The position numbers and the translations under genes were made by a program. From positions 1 through 64,000 of the forward strand of contig JAXMBH010000027.1 in the NCBI GenBank assembly GCA_046349975.1: DNA of 64,000 nt, in the 5' to 3' direction. This DNA is from JABDGM01 sp046349975 (GTDB lineage Bacteria; Planctomycetota; Planctomycetia; Pirellulales; Lacipirellulaceae). A model generated the notes under the pieces. That model was not told where the DNA came from and ran no database searches. It worked only from the letters and a program-made list of their open reading frames with translations. Below, piece by piece: positions 1-6,817 of the stretch. Within the stretch, counting starts at the first letter, position 1; each line of letters begins with the position of its first letter.

Positions 1-282
1 CTTGCGGTCTTCGAGGGAACCGTTCTGGCTGGGTGCAAGCACTTCCATGCCCAGGCCGCGGGCTCGGCGGACGACGCCTTCGGCTTCGAGGCGGGAGTAG
101 GCCTTGCTGACGGTCATCGGGTTGACGGCGGCAGATTGGGCGACTTGGCGTACGCTGGGCAGGAGTGCCCCCTCTTTTAGGTGGCCGCCGGCGACGAGGG
201 CGTGGACCTGATCGACGATTTGCCGGTAGATCGGCACGCCGGAGGTGGGGTTAATCTCGAAGATTGCAGGGGTTTCGTCCAT
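1..282 (-). CDS. GntR-family transcriptional regulator, YtrA-like, C-terminus cut off by window edge
   Basis: DNA-binding repressor, incomplete: 94 codons read leftward from an ATG at 280-282 and run off base 1. The visible part is a complete winged-helix domain, with PIYRQIVDQVHALV (residues 17-30), LPSVRQVA (41-48) and the recognition-helix stretch NPMTVSKAYSRLEAEG (54-69), a strong match to the GntR pattern. The short lead-in before the HTH is typical of the YtrA subgroup, whose members usually control an adjacent ABC transporter; such a partner would lie outside the window (inference). A perfect inverted repeat directly abuts the start codon, which suggests autoregulation. Ligand and targets cannot be read from the sequence. 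Confidence 0.9.
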   Translation of the reverse strand, partial: MDETPAIFEINPTSGVPIYRQIVDQVHALVAGGHLKEGALLPSVRQVAQSAAVNPMTVSKAYSRLEAEGVVRRARGLGMEVLAPSQNGSLEDRK

Positions 283-321
283 GTGTATTGGTATAGTAAT
301 ACACTAGATCGACAATTGCAA
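283..321 (-). promoter_or_regulatory. Operator-promoter of the GntR gene, probably giving a leaderless mRNA
   Basis: Reading leftward there is a -35 TTGCAA (316-321), a 17-base spacer and a -10 TACTAT (293-298). A perfect 7-base inverted repeat GTGTATT/AATACAC (283-289 and 298-304, 8-base spacer) surrounds the -10. The expected transcription start, about 7 bases past the -10, falls within a few bases of the ATG at 282, so the mRNA should be leaderless. The repeat resembles the GTRTA-N-TAYAC operators known for YtrA-type GntR proteins. The rest of 283-833 holds no gene: only a half repeat, a hairpin repeat and the rpsJ promoter, listed separately. Confidence 0.7.
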
Positions 322-396
322 GGGGGTCGGTGAAAGATTTTGTGGGAAATTGCCCGGGATGGGGAGGTTTGCCTGCGGGGAAAGAGGTGGCAGGGC

Positions 397-431
397 ACTG
401 GGGGCTCGCCTTCGGCTCGACCCCAGCCACC
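397..431. repeat. Half copy of the 91 bp nested-hairpin repeat (family A)
   Basis: ACTGGGGGCTCG, CCTTCGG and CTCGACCCCAGCCACC match the 3' half of the full copies at 14638-14728 and 18613-18703 almost base for base. The 5' half is absent, so this looks like a truncated remnant. Confidence 0.8.
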
Positions 432-487
432 CTATGGAGTGGCTCGTGCGGGCACTCTTTCGGTAGGCGCAGAAATGAGAGTTTTCG

Positions 488-566
488 ACCACGGATTACA
501 CCGATATCACTGATCTAAAAATCCGGCGGCGGCTCCATTCGTGGAATCCGTGATATCCGTGGTTCA
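488..566. repeat. Inverted tandem-unit hairpin (family B, 9-10 base units)
   Basis: The left arm ACCACGGATTACACCGATAT and the right arm ATCCGTGATATCCGTGGT are imperfect inverted copies. Each arm is built of short CCGTGR-type units. It lies between the GntR promoter and the rpsJ promoter. Confidence 0.55.
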
Positions 567-692
567 TATCGCAGCAAGATCAACGAGCTATAGTGTGGCG
601 AACTTGGGACGACTTTGCGGCCGCGCAGTCTGCCCGCCGACTTGCGGGTGCACAGCAGCAGAAAAATTTCTTGAGTAATCAATTTGGTGCCG

Positions 693-722
693 TTGACAGT
701 GTTTTGCACTGAGCGGTATCAT
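693..722 (+). promoter_or_regulatory. Sigma70-like promoter of the S10 ribosomal operon
   Basis: Consensus -35 TTGACA at 693-698, an 18-base spacer, and -10 TATCAT at 717-722. Transcription would start near 729, giving a leader of about 105 bases before rpsJ. The leader contains a short inverted repeat, GAAATT-C-AATTTC (754-766). No other promoter this good was noticed before secY, so most of the cluster may be read from here. Confidence 0.7.
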
Positions 723-833
723 CGCTAGTTCCCCACGAAATGGCGAGCGAAGTGAAATTCAATTTCGCCGCGGGGGAAGCGGTTTTTTGGCTGTTTGATA
801 ACTAGTGCCGGTGGCGGCTCGGGGAAGTTCAAA

Positions 834-1157
834 GTGGCAACTTCAAAGGAAATCATTCGCATCCGTATGGAGGCGTACGACCACTCGGTGCTGGATCAAA
901 GTGCGGCTGAGATCGTCGACACGGCGAAGCGCACGAACTCGGTGGTGCACGGGCCGATCCCGTTGCCGACGCGGATTGAGCGGTACACCGTGCTCCGCAG
1001 CCCGCACGTCGATAAGAAGTCGCGGCAGCAGTTCGAGATTCGCACGCACAAGCGGCTGATTGACATCGTCCAGGCGACGGCCAAGACGATCGAGGCGCTC
1101 AACAAGCTGAGCTTGCCGGCCGGTGTGGATATCAAGATCAAGGCAACGAGTGGGTAA
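834..1157 (+). CDS. rpsJ: 30S ribosomal protein S10
   Basis: First gene of the S10 cluster; S10 packs in the head of the small subunit and also serves in NusB antitermination. The 107 residues include IIRIRMEAYDHSVLDQS near the N-terminus and HGPIPLPTRIERYTVLRSPH in the middle (the loop that contacts 16S rRNA). A longer frame opens at a TTG at 795, but a GTG at 834 preceded by GGGGAAG at 6-base spacing gives the usual family length of about 105, so 834 is chosen. It sits 150 bases before rplC with a hairpin repeat between. Confidence 0.95.
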   Translation: MATSKEIIRIRMEAYDHSVLDQSAAEIVDTAKRTNSVVHGPIPLPTRIERYTVLRSPHVDKKSRQQFEIRTHKRLIDIVQATAKTIEALNKLSLPAGVDIKIKATSG

Positions 1158-1158
1158 T

Positions 1159-1224
1159 GTCCGTAGTCCTTGGTCCGTTGTCCGTTGCAAGAACGACGGA
1201 CAACGGACGACGGACAACGGACTA
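1159..1224. repeat. Heptamer hairpin in the rpsJ-rplC spacer (family B, unit GTCCGTT)
   Basis: Left arm units GTCCGTA, GTCCTTG, GTCCGTT, GTCCGTT, starting just after the rpsJ stop. Right arm is the inverted series CGACGGA, CAACGGA, CGACGGA, CAACGGA. The loop is about 8 bases. Two strictly 7-periodic arms make a long, nearly perfect stem. Confidence 0.85.
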
Positions 1225-1307
1225 GGAAAAAGCATGATTGGATGACCAGCGGGTAAGGCGCGACCTCTCGCGATTCTCCCGCCGGACAACTGACAAGGTA
1301 CACTTCG

Positions 1308-1994
1308 ATGGCAATTGGAATACTCGGCCGCAAGGTCGGGATGACGCAACTCTACAATGAGGCGGGCGAAGTTGTCCCGGTGACGGTCATTCAGGCCGGC
1401 CCGTGTGACGTGCTGCAAGTTCGCACCGTAGAACGCGATGGGTACGAGGCCGTCCAATTGGGCTTCGATGATTTGCCGCGCCGCCTGGCGGGCCGAAGTG
1501 TGCGTGGTCATGTTGCCAAGCTCGAGAGCAAGCGCTCCAAGCGGCGCTCTTCTGGTGGTGTCGAGCTGTTGGCGAAGGCCGGTTGCGAGCCGAAGCGGTT
1601 TGTGCGCGAGATTCGCGGCGCCGCGGGCGAGCTGGCCGTTGGCAGCCAAGTGAAGGTCGACGCGCTTGCGAATGTGAAGACGGTCGATGTCACGGCGATT
1701 TGCAAGGGCCGTGGTTTCTCGGGTGCCATTCGCCGGCACAATTTCTCCGGCCAGCGGGCCACGCACGGTGTGAAGAAGTGCCACCGGGCTCTCGGCGGCA
1801 CGGGTGCCAGCGCGTTTCCCAGCCGCGTTGTGAAGGGTAAGCGGATGCCGGGCCAGTACGGCAACGCGACGACGACCGTTCGCAATCAGAAGATCGTGAA
1901 GGTAGATGCGGAGAACAGCCTGCTCTTGATTCTCGGCGCCGTGCCGGGCCCCAAGGGCGGGTATGTGGTGATTCGCGAAACGAACATGGTGTGA
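1308..1994 (+). CDS. rplC: 50S ribosomal protein L3
   Basis: One of the earliest assembling proteins of the large subunit; its loop reaches toward the peptidyl transferase centre. The 228 residues start MAIGILGRKVGMTQLYNEAG, the standard L3 opening. The family signature FSGAIRRHNFSGQRATHG lies around residues 140-160, followed by the conserved RMPGQYGNATTTVRNQKIV. Length is normal for bacterial L3. The ATG at 1308 is the only start that fits the family N-terminus. Second gene of the operon. Confidence 0.97.
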   Translation: MAIGILGRKVGMTQLYNEAGEVVPVTVIQAGPCDVLQVRTVERDGYEAVQLGFDDLPRRLAGRSVRGHVAKLESKRSKRRSSGGVELLAKAGCEPKRFVREIRGAAGELAVGSQVKVDALANVKTVDVTAICKGRGFSGAIRRHNFSGQRATHGVKKCHRALGGTGASAFPSRVVKGKRMPGQYGNATTTVRNQKIVKVDAENSLLLILGAVPGPKGGYVVIRETNMV

Positions 1995-1998
1995 GGAA

Positions 1999-2081
1999 GG
2001 CTTTCGGCTGTCAGCTTTTGGCTGTCAGCCAAACAAGGAAATTCAATCTGGCCGATAGCTGACAGCCGATAGCTGACAGCC
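1999..2081. repeat. Heptamer hairpin in the rplC-rplD spacer (family B, unit GCTGTCA)
   Basis: Left arm GGCTTTC, GGCTGTC, AGCTTTT, GGCTGTC, AGCC; right arm GGCCGAT, AGCTGAC, AGCCGAT, AGCTGAC, AGCC. Both arms keep an exact 7-base period and are mutually complementary. The central loop of about 19 bases is AT-rich. Confidence 0.85.
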
Positions 2082-2089
2082 CCAATAAA

Positions 2090-2755
2090 ATGCCCAAGCT
2101 CAACATATTCGATCGCAAGGGGAAGAAGGTGGGGACGTACAACGTCGAGCCCACGGATTTCGCCGAGCGAATCAACAAGCAGCTCCTGCACGACGCGGTC
2201 GTCATGTATCAGACGAACCTGCGGCAAGGTTCGCATCAGACGAAGTCGCGCGGCATGGTTGCCGGATCGACCAAGAAGATGTATCGCCAAAAGGGTACCG
2301 GTAATGCCCGAGCCGGTCACAAGCGGAGCGGTATCCGTCGGGGCGGTGGTCACATTTTCCGGATTCACAACCGCGATTACTCGTACCGTTTGCCGCGGAA
2401 GGCGCTCCAGGCGGCGACCCGGATGGCGCTGGCCTCGAAGGTGCGCGATGAAGAGCTGATTGTGATCGATGATTTCGCAATCACCGAACCGCGCACGAAG
2501 GACATGGTCGCGATTTTGAAGCACCTCGATCACAAGCCGGGCGACACCGTGCTGGTGGCGACCGAGAAGCACGATGCGAACGTGTACCGCAGTGCCCGCA
2601 ACATTGCTGGGGTGTCGGTCGCGCCGGCTGGCGATCTCAATGCCCTGAGCGTGTTGTCGTCGCGAAAGTTGCTGGTGACCAAAGCGGCGCTCGACGCGCT
2701 GGTGGAATCGGCGAAGAAGAACAAGCGTGATGCGGAGGCAGCCTCGAAGGCATAG
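2090..2755 (+). CDS. rplD: 50S ribosomal protein L4
   Basis: Large-subunit assembly protein whose extended loop lines the exit tunnel; in E. coli L4 also represses its own operon. The 221 residues carry the family core GMVAGSTKKMYRQKGTGNAR followed by AGHKRSGIRRGGGHIF, the basic tunnel loop, and a Rossmann-like C-terminal half with LIVIDDF and TVLVATEKHD. Length is slightly above the usual 205 because of an Ala/Lys-rich tail. Start at ATG 2090, immediately after the repeat. No E. coli-like S10 leader was recognised, so L4 autoregulation cannot be inferred here. Confidence 0.97.
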   Translation: MPKLNIFDRKGKKVGTYNVEPTDFAERINKQLLHDAVVMYQTNLRQGSHQTKSRGMVAGSTKKMYRQKGTGNARAGHKRSGIRRGGGHIFRIHNRDYSYRLPRKALQAATRMALASKVRDEELIVIDDFAITEPRTKDMVAILKHLDHKPGDTVLVATEKHDANVYRSARNIAGVSVAPAGDLNALSVLSSRKLLVTKAALDALVESAKKNKRDAEAASKA

Positions 2756-2810
2756 TTGCGACGACGTGTTAGGTCGCGATGATTGCTGAAGTGAGAGTTG
2801 AAGTAAGAAC

Positions 2811-3125
2811 ATGCCACGTGCCGTACCGGAAACATCGAAGATCGTGCTCGAGCCGCACCAGATTATTCTGCGGCCGCTCGTGACGGAAAAAGGAATGCAC
2901 CGTTCGACGCGAAACAACGCGTACGCGTTTGAGGTGCATCGTTTGGCGACTAAGGCCGACGTGCGTCGAGCCGTACACGAGTTGTTCAATGTGACGGTAT
3001 TGCGAGTGCACACGCAAACCCGCAAGGGCAAGCCGCGCCGCACCCGCTTCCGCTCGGGCCTCACCGGCACGTGGAAGAAGGCCATCGTGACGTTGGATAA
3101 AGAACACAGGATTGATTTCTTTTAG
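2811..3125 (+). CDS. rplW: 50S ribosomal protein L23
   Basis: Protein at the tunnel exit that docks trigger factor and SRP. The 104 residues include IILRPLVTEKGMHRSTRNNA and YAFEVHRLATKADVRRAVHE, followed by the RVHTQTRKGKPRR loop near the C-terminus. Length is normal. The 55-base spacer after rplD has no heptamer hairpin, unlike most of its neighbours. Start at ATG 2811. Confidence 0.96.
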   Translation: MPRAVPETSKIVLEPHQIILRPLVTEKGMHRSTRNNAYAFEVHRLATKADVRRAVHELFNVTVLRVHTQTRKGKPRRTRFRSGLTGTWKKAIVTLDKEHRIDFF

Positions 3126-3128
3126 CAG

Positions 3129-3201
3129 GGCTATCGGCTATCGGCTCTCGGCTATCCGCCAGAGCGATTGGCCGACAGCTGACAGCCGAAAGCCGACAGC
3201 T
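3129..3201. repeat. Heptamer hairpin in the rplW-rplB spacer (family B, unit GCTATCG)
   Basis: Left arm GGCTATC, GGCTATC, GGCTCTC, GGCTATC; right arm GGCCGAC, AGCTGAC, AGCCGAA, AGCCGAC, AGC. It fills nearly the whole spacer between the rplW stop and the rplB start. Confidence 0.85.
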
Positions 3202-3206
3202 AAATC

Positions 3207-4070
3207 ATGGGTATTCGCAAATACAATCCGACAACGCCGGGGCGCCGTGGGGCGACTGTGAGCGACTTTGCGGAGTTGACCAAGGGCGCCAAGCCCGAGA
3301 AGTCGCTCCTGCGTCCGAAGACGGGCACGGGTGGTCGCAACAACCAGGGCAAGATCACGTCGCGGTTTCGTGGCGGCGGTCACAAGCGCCAGTACCGGAT
3401 GATCGACTTCCGGCGCAACAAGGACGGCATCCCCGCGAAGGTCGATTCGATTCAATACGATCCGAATCGCTCGGCCCGCATCGCGCTGCTCAATTACGTT
3501 GACGGCGAGAAGCGGTACATCGTCGCGCCGCACGGCCTCAAGGCCGGCGACACGGTGATGAGCGGTCCAGATGCACCGCCAAACGTGGGCAATTGCTTGC
3601 CGCTGACGAAGATTCCGCTCGGCATGGCGATCCACAACATTGAATTGCAGGCGGGCCGCGGCGGCACGCTGTGCCGCAGTGCCGGCACGAGTGCGACGCT
3701 TATGGCACGCGAGGCGGGCTGGGCGCAGATTTCGTTGCCGAGCGGCGAAATTCGGCGTATTCCCTCGGCCTGCCGGGCCACGATCGGCACGACGGGCAAC
3801 CCAGACCGGATGGCGATTGTGTGGGGCAAGGCGGGCCGGCGGCGCTGGCTGGGTCGCAAGCCGCACAACCGTGGCACGGCGATGAACCCGATCGACCATC
3901 CGCACGGTGGTGGTGAAGGGCGCACGAAGGGTGGCCGTCACCCGGTGAGCCCGACAGGCAAGAGCGCGAAGGGCGGCATGACCCGCAAGCCGCGGAAGGC
4001 ATCGAACAAGGCAATCGTTCGCCGCCGTCGCAGCCGGCGGTATGGCGTACAGAAGTTACATACGAAGTAG
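3207..4070 (+). CDS. rplB: 50S ribosomal protein L2
   Basis: Large-subunit protein essential for subunit association and peptidyl transferase assembly. The 287 residues show the opening MGIRKYNPTTPGRRGATVSD, the RNA-binding GRNNQGKITSRFRGGGHKR segment, and the C-terminal signature MNPIDHPHGGGEGR, whose His is the one associated with activity in the family. Length is close to the usual 275, with a slightly longer basic tail. Start at ATG 3207, right after the hairpin. Confidence 0.97.
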   Translation: MGIRKYNPTTPGRRGATVSDFAELTKGAKPEKSLLRPKTGTGGRNNQGKITSRFRGGGHKRQYRMIDFRRNKDGIPAKVDSIQYDPNRSARIALLNYVDGEKRYIVAPHGLKAGDTVMSGPDAPPNVGNCLPLTKIPLGMAIHNIELQAGRGGTLCRSAGTSATLMAREAGWAQISLPSGEIRRIPSACRATIGTTGNPDRMAIVWGKAGRRRWLGRKPHNRGTAMNPIDHPHGGGEGRTKGGRHPVSPTGKSAKGGMTRKPRKASNKAIVRRRRSRRYGVQKLHTK

Positions 4071-4072
4071 GA

Positions 4073-4150
4073 GGCTGTCGGCGGTCGGCCGTCGGCTATC
4101 GGCCAGAATGAAGAGTCTGGCCGATAGCCGAGAGCTGATAGCCGAGAGCG
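4073..4150. repeat. Heptamer hairpin in the rplB-rpsS spacer (family B, unit GCTATCG)
   Basis: Left arm GGCTGTC, GGCGGTC, GGCCGTC, GGCTATC, GGCCAGA; right arm TCTGGCC, GATAGCC, GAGAGCT, GATAGCC, GAGAGC. The arms pair across a short AT-rich loop. Confidence 0.85.
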
Positions 4151-4157
4151 ACGAGAA

Positions 4158-4463
4158 ATGGGTCGTTCACTTAAAAAAGGTCCGTATGTCGATGCCAAGT
4201 TGTTTGGCAAGGTCGACAAGCAGAACCAGTCGGGCATCAAAGAGTCCATCACCACGTGGGCGCGGGCGTGCACGATCATTCCGGAGTTTGTGGGCCATAC
4301 GTTCATGGTTCACAACGGCAAGACGCACCTGAAGGTGTTTGTGACGGAAGACATGGTTGGCCATCGGCTTGGCGAGTTCGCCCCGACGCGGAGCTTCCGC
4401 GGCCACGGCGGCAAGGCCAAGGCCGAAACGAAGCCCGGCGGCGGCGGTGGTGGCAAGGGTTAA
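4158..4463 (+). CDS. rpsS: 30S ribosomal protein S19
   Basis: Small-subunit head protein that forms a complex with S13 and touches the A-site tRNA. The 101 residues begin MGRSLKKGPYVDAKLFGKVD and include the signature HTFMVHNGKTHLKVFVTEDM followed by GHRLGEFAPTRSFRGHGGK. The tail is extended by a Gly-rich run after GGKAKAETKPGG, a small oddity compared with the usual length of about 92. Start at ATG 4158. Confidence 0.97.
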   Translation: MGRSLKKGPYVDAKLFGKVDKQNQSGIKESITTWARACTIIPEFVGHTFMVHNGKTHLKVFVTEDMVGHRLGEFAPTRSFRGHGGKAKAETKPGGGGGGKG

Positions 4464-4468
4464 AGAAT

Positions 4469-4545
4469 GGCTCTCGGCTGTCGGCTCTCGGCTGTCAGCT
4501 AGAGAAGAACTTCCGGCCGATAGCTAACAGCCGAAAGCCGACAGC
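4469..4545. repeat. Heptamer hairpin in the rpsS-rplV spacer (family B, unit GCTGTCG)
   Basis: Left arm GGCTCTC, GGCTGTC, GGCTCTC, GGCTGTC, AGC; right arm GGCCGAT, AGCTAAC, AGCCGAA, AGCCGAC, AGC. The loop holds AGAGAAGAACTT. Confidence 0.85.
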
Positions 4546-4554
4546 GAGTTTGAA

Positions 4555-4881
4555 ATGGCATACACAGCAATACACAAGCATGCTCGGATCAGTGCCCGCA
4601 AGGTGCGGCCGCTCGCGGACTTGATTCGCGGCAAGGCGGTGGATGATGCCCTGGCGATTTTGCGCTATCAGCCGCAGCGCGGCGCGCGGATGCTCGAGAA
4701 GCTGATCAAGAGCGCGCTGGGCAATGCAGAAGATTTGCGGGCGCCGAACGTTGGCGGTTTGGTAGTGAAGGACGCGCGGGTCGACGGCGGCCCGATGTTC
4801 AAGCGGATGCGGCCGCGGGCGCGTGGCATGGCCCACGTGATCGCGCGGCGGAGTTCACATATTCGAGTCACGGTGGAGTAA
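4555..4881 (+). CDS. rplV: 50S ribosomal protein L22
   Basis: Tunnel-wall protein of the large subunit; mutations in the family give macrolide resistance. The 108 residues include ARISARKVRPLADLIRGK near the N-terminus and the long beta-hairpin with VDGGPMFKRMRPRARGMA around residues 84-101. Length is normal. Start at ATG 4555. Next gene rpsC starts 99 bases on, across another hairpin. Confidence 0.96.
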   Translation: MAYTAIHKHARISARKVRPLADLIRGKAVDDALAILRYQPQRGARMLEKLIKSALGNAEDLRAPNVGGLVVKDARVDGGPMFKRMRPRARGMAHVIARRSSHIRVTVE

Positions 4882-4973
4882 CAGCCGTTAGCTATTAGCT
4901 GTTAGCTGTTAGCCAGAAGAATGGCGACGGAAGCAGTGATTGGCTAATAGCTAAAAGCTAACAGCTAAGAGCT
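4882..4973. repeat. Heptamer hairpin in the rplV-rpsC spacer (family B, unit TTAGCTG)
   Basis: Left arm TTAGCTA, TTAGCTG, TTAGCTG, TTAGCC; right arm GGCTAA, TAGCTAA, AAGCTAA, CAGCTAA, GAGCT. Same architecture as its neighbours but a different heptamer, with TTAG in place of TCGG. Confidence 0.85.
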
Positions 4974-4979
4974 TTACTT

Positions 4980-5675
4980 ATGGGTCAAAAGATCAATCCA
5001 GTCAGTTTTCGCACCGGCATCATGATCGGCTGGAAGAGCCGGTGGTATGCGTCGAAGAAGGAGTTTTCCGACCTGCTGTTGGAAGATCACAAGATCCGCA
5101 AGTATGTGACGGAGAAGTACAAGTTTGCCGGCATTCCGAAGGTGGAGATCGAGCGGACGCGGGACGAAGTGAAGGTGGTGCTGCACGCGGCCCGGCCGGG
5201 CGTGATCATCGGTCGCAAGGGTCAGCAAGTCGATCAGCTGCAGGAAGAGTTGCAGAACCTGGTGGGCCGGCGAATCAACATCAAGATCGAAGAAATCACG
5301 CGGCCCGAGTTGCAGGCGCACTTGGTGGCTGAGGAAATTGCGGAGCAGCTTGCCAAGCGGGCCAGCTTCCGCCGCACGCTGAAGCGGGCGTTAGATACAA
5401 CGATGGAAGCTGGGGCCAAGGGCATCAAGGTGCAATTGGCCGGCCGGCTGGGCGGGGCCGAAATGGCCCGCTGTGAGAAGCAAGCTGCCGGTTCGATTCC
5501 GCTCAGCACGTTGCGGGCGAAAATCGATTACGGGTTTGTGGAAGCCAAGACTGCCCAGGGCAATATTGGCGTCCAGGTGTGGATTAACCAAGGCATGTAC
5601 GAGGACGAGACCGATGGCGCTGATGCCCAAGCGGGTGAAGCACCGAAAAAACCAAAGAGGGCGTATAAAAGGTAA
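4980..5675 (+). CDS. rpsC: 30S ribosomal protein S3
   Basis: Small-subunit protein at the mRNA entry, with helicase-like activity in the family. The 231 residues begin MGQKINPVSFRTGIMIGWKS. The KH domain loop VIIGRKGQQVDQLQEEL lies around residues 75-91, and the C-terminal domain has RCEKQAAGSIPLSTLRAKID. The last 21 codons, an acidic then basic tail ending KKPKRAYKR, overlap the start of rplP in another frame by 62 bases, so this tail is under double coding constraint. Confidence 0.97.
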   Translation: MGQKINPVSFRTGIMIGWKSRWYASKKEFSDLLLEDHKIRKYVTEKYKFAGIPKVEIERTRDEVKVVLHAARPGVIIGRKGQQVDQLQEELQNLVGRRINIKIEEITRPELQAHLVAEEIAEQLAKRASFRRTLKRALDTTMEAGAKGIKVQLAGRLGGAEMARCEKQAAGSIPLSTLRAKIDYGFVEAKTAQGNIGVQVWINQGMYEDETDGADAQAGEAPKKPKRAYKR

Positions 5676-6027
5676 CGCCACGCGCGGCCAGCGCGTTGTC
5701 TTTGGTGAGTTCGGATTGCAGGCAGTCGAAGGCGGCTGGGTGAGCGCCCAGACGATCGAAGCCGGACGTATTGCGGCAACGCAGTACATCCGCGGCGAAG
5801 GGCGGTTGTACGTCCGCGTATTTCCGCACAAATCAATCACCTCGATCCCGCTCGAAACCCGGATGGGTAAGGGCAAGGGCGAGCCGGAGTTCTGGGCGGC
5901 GGTGATTCGTCCGGGCACGATTTTGTACGAATTGGGCGGCGTGGCCGAAGCGGCGGCTAAAATTTGCCTCGCGCGGCTCGCGCACAAGATGCCGATTCGC
6001 GTGCGGATGGTGAAGAGACAAGGGTAA
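5614..6027 (+). CDS. rplP: 50S ribosomal protein L16
   Basis: Large-subunit protein near the A site and the 5S RNA region. The 137 residues start MALMPKRVKHRKNQRGRIKG, the standard L16 opening, then GLQAVEGGWVSAQTIEAGRI and MGKGKGEPEFWAAVIRPG. The frame is open upstream, but those residues are only the out-of-frame reading of rpsC, so ATG 5614 (or the ATG at 5623) is the start. It begins 62 bases inside rpsC, suggesting translational coupling; this is the tightest junction in the cluster apart from rpsE-rplO. Confidence 0.95.
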   Translation: MALMPKRVKHRKNQRGRIKGNATRGQRVVFGEFGLQAVEGGWVSAQTIEAGRIAATQYIRGEGRLYVRVFPHKSITSIPLETRMGKGKGEPEFWAAVIRPGTILYELGGVAEAAAKICLARLAHKMPIRVRMVKRQG

Positions 6028-6032
6028 GAGAG

Positions 6033-6118
6033 GCGTTGGTCGTTGGTCGTTAGTCGTTAGTAAGACACACCGGCGGCTGGCAAGGAACTAGCGACTAAAG
6101 CCTAACGACTAACGACTA
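6033..6118. repeat. Heptamer hairpin in the rplP-rpmC spacer (family B, unit GTCGTTA)
   Basis: Left arm GTTGGTC, GTTGGTC, GTTAGTC, GTTAGTA; right arm GCGACTA, AAGCCTA, ACGACTA, ACGACTA. It uses its own heptamer but the same layout. It ends two bases before the rpmC ATG. Confidence 0.85.
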
Positions 6119-6120
6119 CC

Positions 6121-6327
6121 ATGGCCAAGATTACTGAGTTACGCGATATGAGCGACGAGCAGCTGGGGCTCACGCTCAAGGAAGCCAACGAATCGTTGTT
6201 CCGCTTGCGGATCAAGCAGCAGACCGAGCGGCTCGATGCGCCGAGCGAACTGCGTCGCAACCGGCGGCTGGTGGCGAGAATCAAGACACTCCAAACGCAA
6301 CGAGCGAATAAGGTAGCTGCGAAATAA
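6121..6327 (+). CDS. rpmC: 50S ribosomal protein L29
   Basis: Small helical protein next to L23 at the tunnel exit. The 68 residues MAKITELRDMSDEQLGLTL and onward contain the family pattern ANESLFRLRIKQQTERLD, then RRLVARIKTLQTQR. Length is normal. Start at ATG 6121, directly abutting the upstream hairpin, so the ribosome-binding site must lie within or overlap the right arm of that element. Confidence 0.95.
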   Translation: MAKITELRDMSDEQLGLTLKEANESLFRLRIKQQTERLDAPSELRRNRRLVARIKTLQTQRANKVAAK

Positions 6328-6410
6328 GCCGTCAGCTATTAGCTGTTAGCTGTTAGCCGGAAAGGCGAACAGCTGGCGGGCTAATAGCTCATAGCTAACA
6401 GCTAAGAGCT
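6328..6410. repeat. Heptamer hairpin in the rpmC-rpsQ spacer (family B, unit TTAGCTG)
   Basis: Left arm TCAGCTA, TTAGCTG, TTAGCTG, TTAGCC; right arm GGCTAA, TAGCTCA, TAGCTAA, CAGCTAA, GAGCTAA. It begins immediately at the rpmC stop and ends 6 bases before the rpsQ ATG. Confidence 0.85.
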
Positions 6411-6416
6411 AAAGAA

Positions 6417-6728
6417 ATGCCAAAACGACAACTCATCGGCGTGGTAAAGAGCGACAAGATGAACAAGTCGCGCCGCGTGGAAATCGAGCGCCAGGTGCAG
6501 CACAAGCGGTACGGGAAGTTCCTGCGGCGCCGCACGGTGTGCCATGTGCACGACGAGAACAATGAATCGCATGAAGGCGATACGGTGGAAATCATCGAAG
6601 CGCCGCCCCGTTCGAAGCTTAAGCGGTGGGATTTGTTGCGGGTGGTGAGCAAGTCGCAGCAGGTGGATATTGCTGCGATGCGGGCCGCCGCCGAAATGAA
6701 GCAAACCGAGACGGGTGAGACGAATTAA
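6417..6728 (+). CDS. rpsQ: 30S ribosomal protein S17
   Basis: Small-subunit OB-fold protein needed early in assembly. The 103 residues include RQLIGVVKSDKMNKSRRVEI and DENNESHEGDTVEIIEAPP, then SKLKRWDLLRVVSKSQQVD, matching the family order. The tail after residue 90 (RAAAEMKQTETGETN) is a modest extension over the usual 80-90 residues. Start at ATG 6417. Confidence 0.95.
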   Translation: MPKRQLIGVVKSDKMNKSRRVEIERQVQHKRYGKFLRRRTVCHVHDENNESHEGDTVEIIEAPPRSKLKRWDLLRVVSKSQQVDIAAMRAAAEMKQTETGETN

Positions 6729-6730
6729 AT

Positions 6731-6811
6731 GGGCTGTCAGCTATCGGCTGTCGGCTGTCGGCAAGAACGTCGACGGCGTGGCCGAGAGCGGAAAGCCGAT
6801 AGCCGAGAGCG
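6731..6811. repeat. Heptamer hairpin in the rpsQ-rplN spacer (family B, unit GCTGTCG)
   Basis: Left arm GGCTGTC, AGCTATC, GGCTGTC, GGCTGTC, GGC; right arm GGCCGAG, AGCGGAA, AGCCGAT, AGCCGAG, AGC. Confidence 0.85.
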
Positions 6812-6817
6812 TTTGAC

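Noticed and set aside
304..492. Short open frames across the family A half copy
   Set aside because: The same peptide (GWLGSSRRRAPSA) appears wherever the repeat occurs, so it is repeat DNA rather than a gene.
741..770. Hairpin in the rpsJ leader as an L4-type S10 autoregulatory element
   Set aside because: Only a 6-base inverted repeat is present; no similarity to the known S10 leader hairpins was seen.
795..833. TTG-initiated extension of rpsJ
   Set aside because: GTG 834 has a ribosome-binding site and gives the family length; the extension is Gly/Ser-rich leader sequence.
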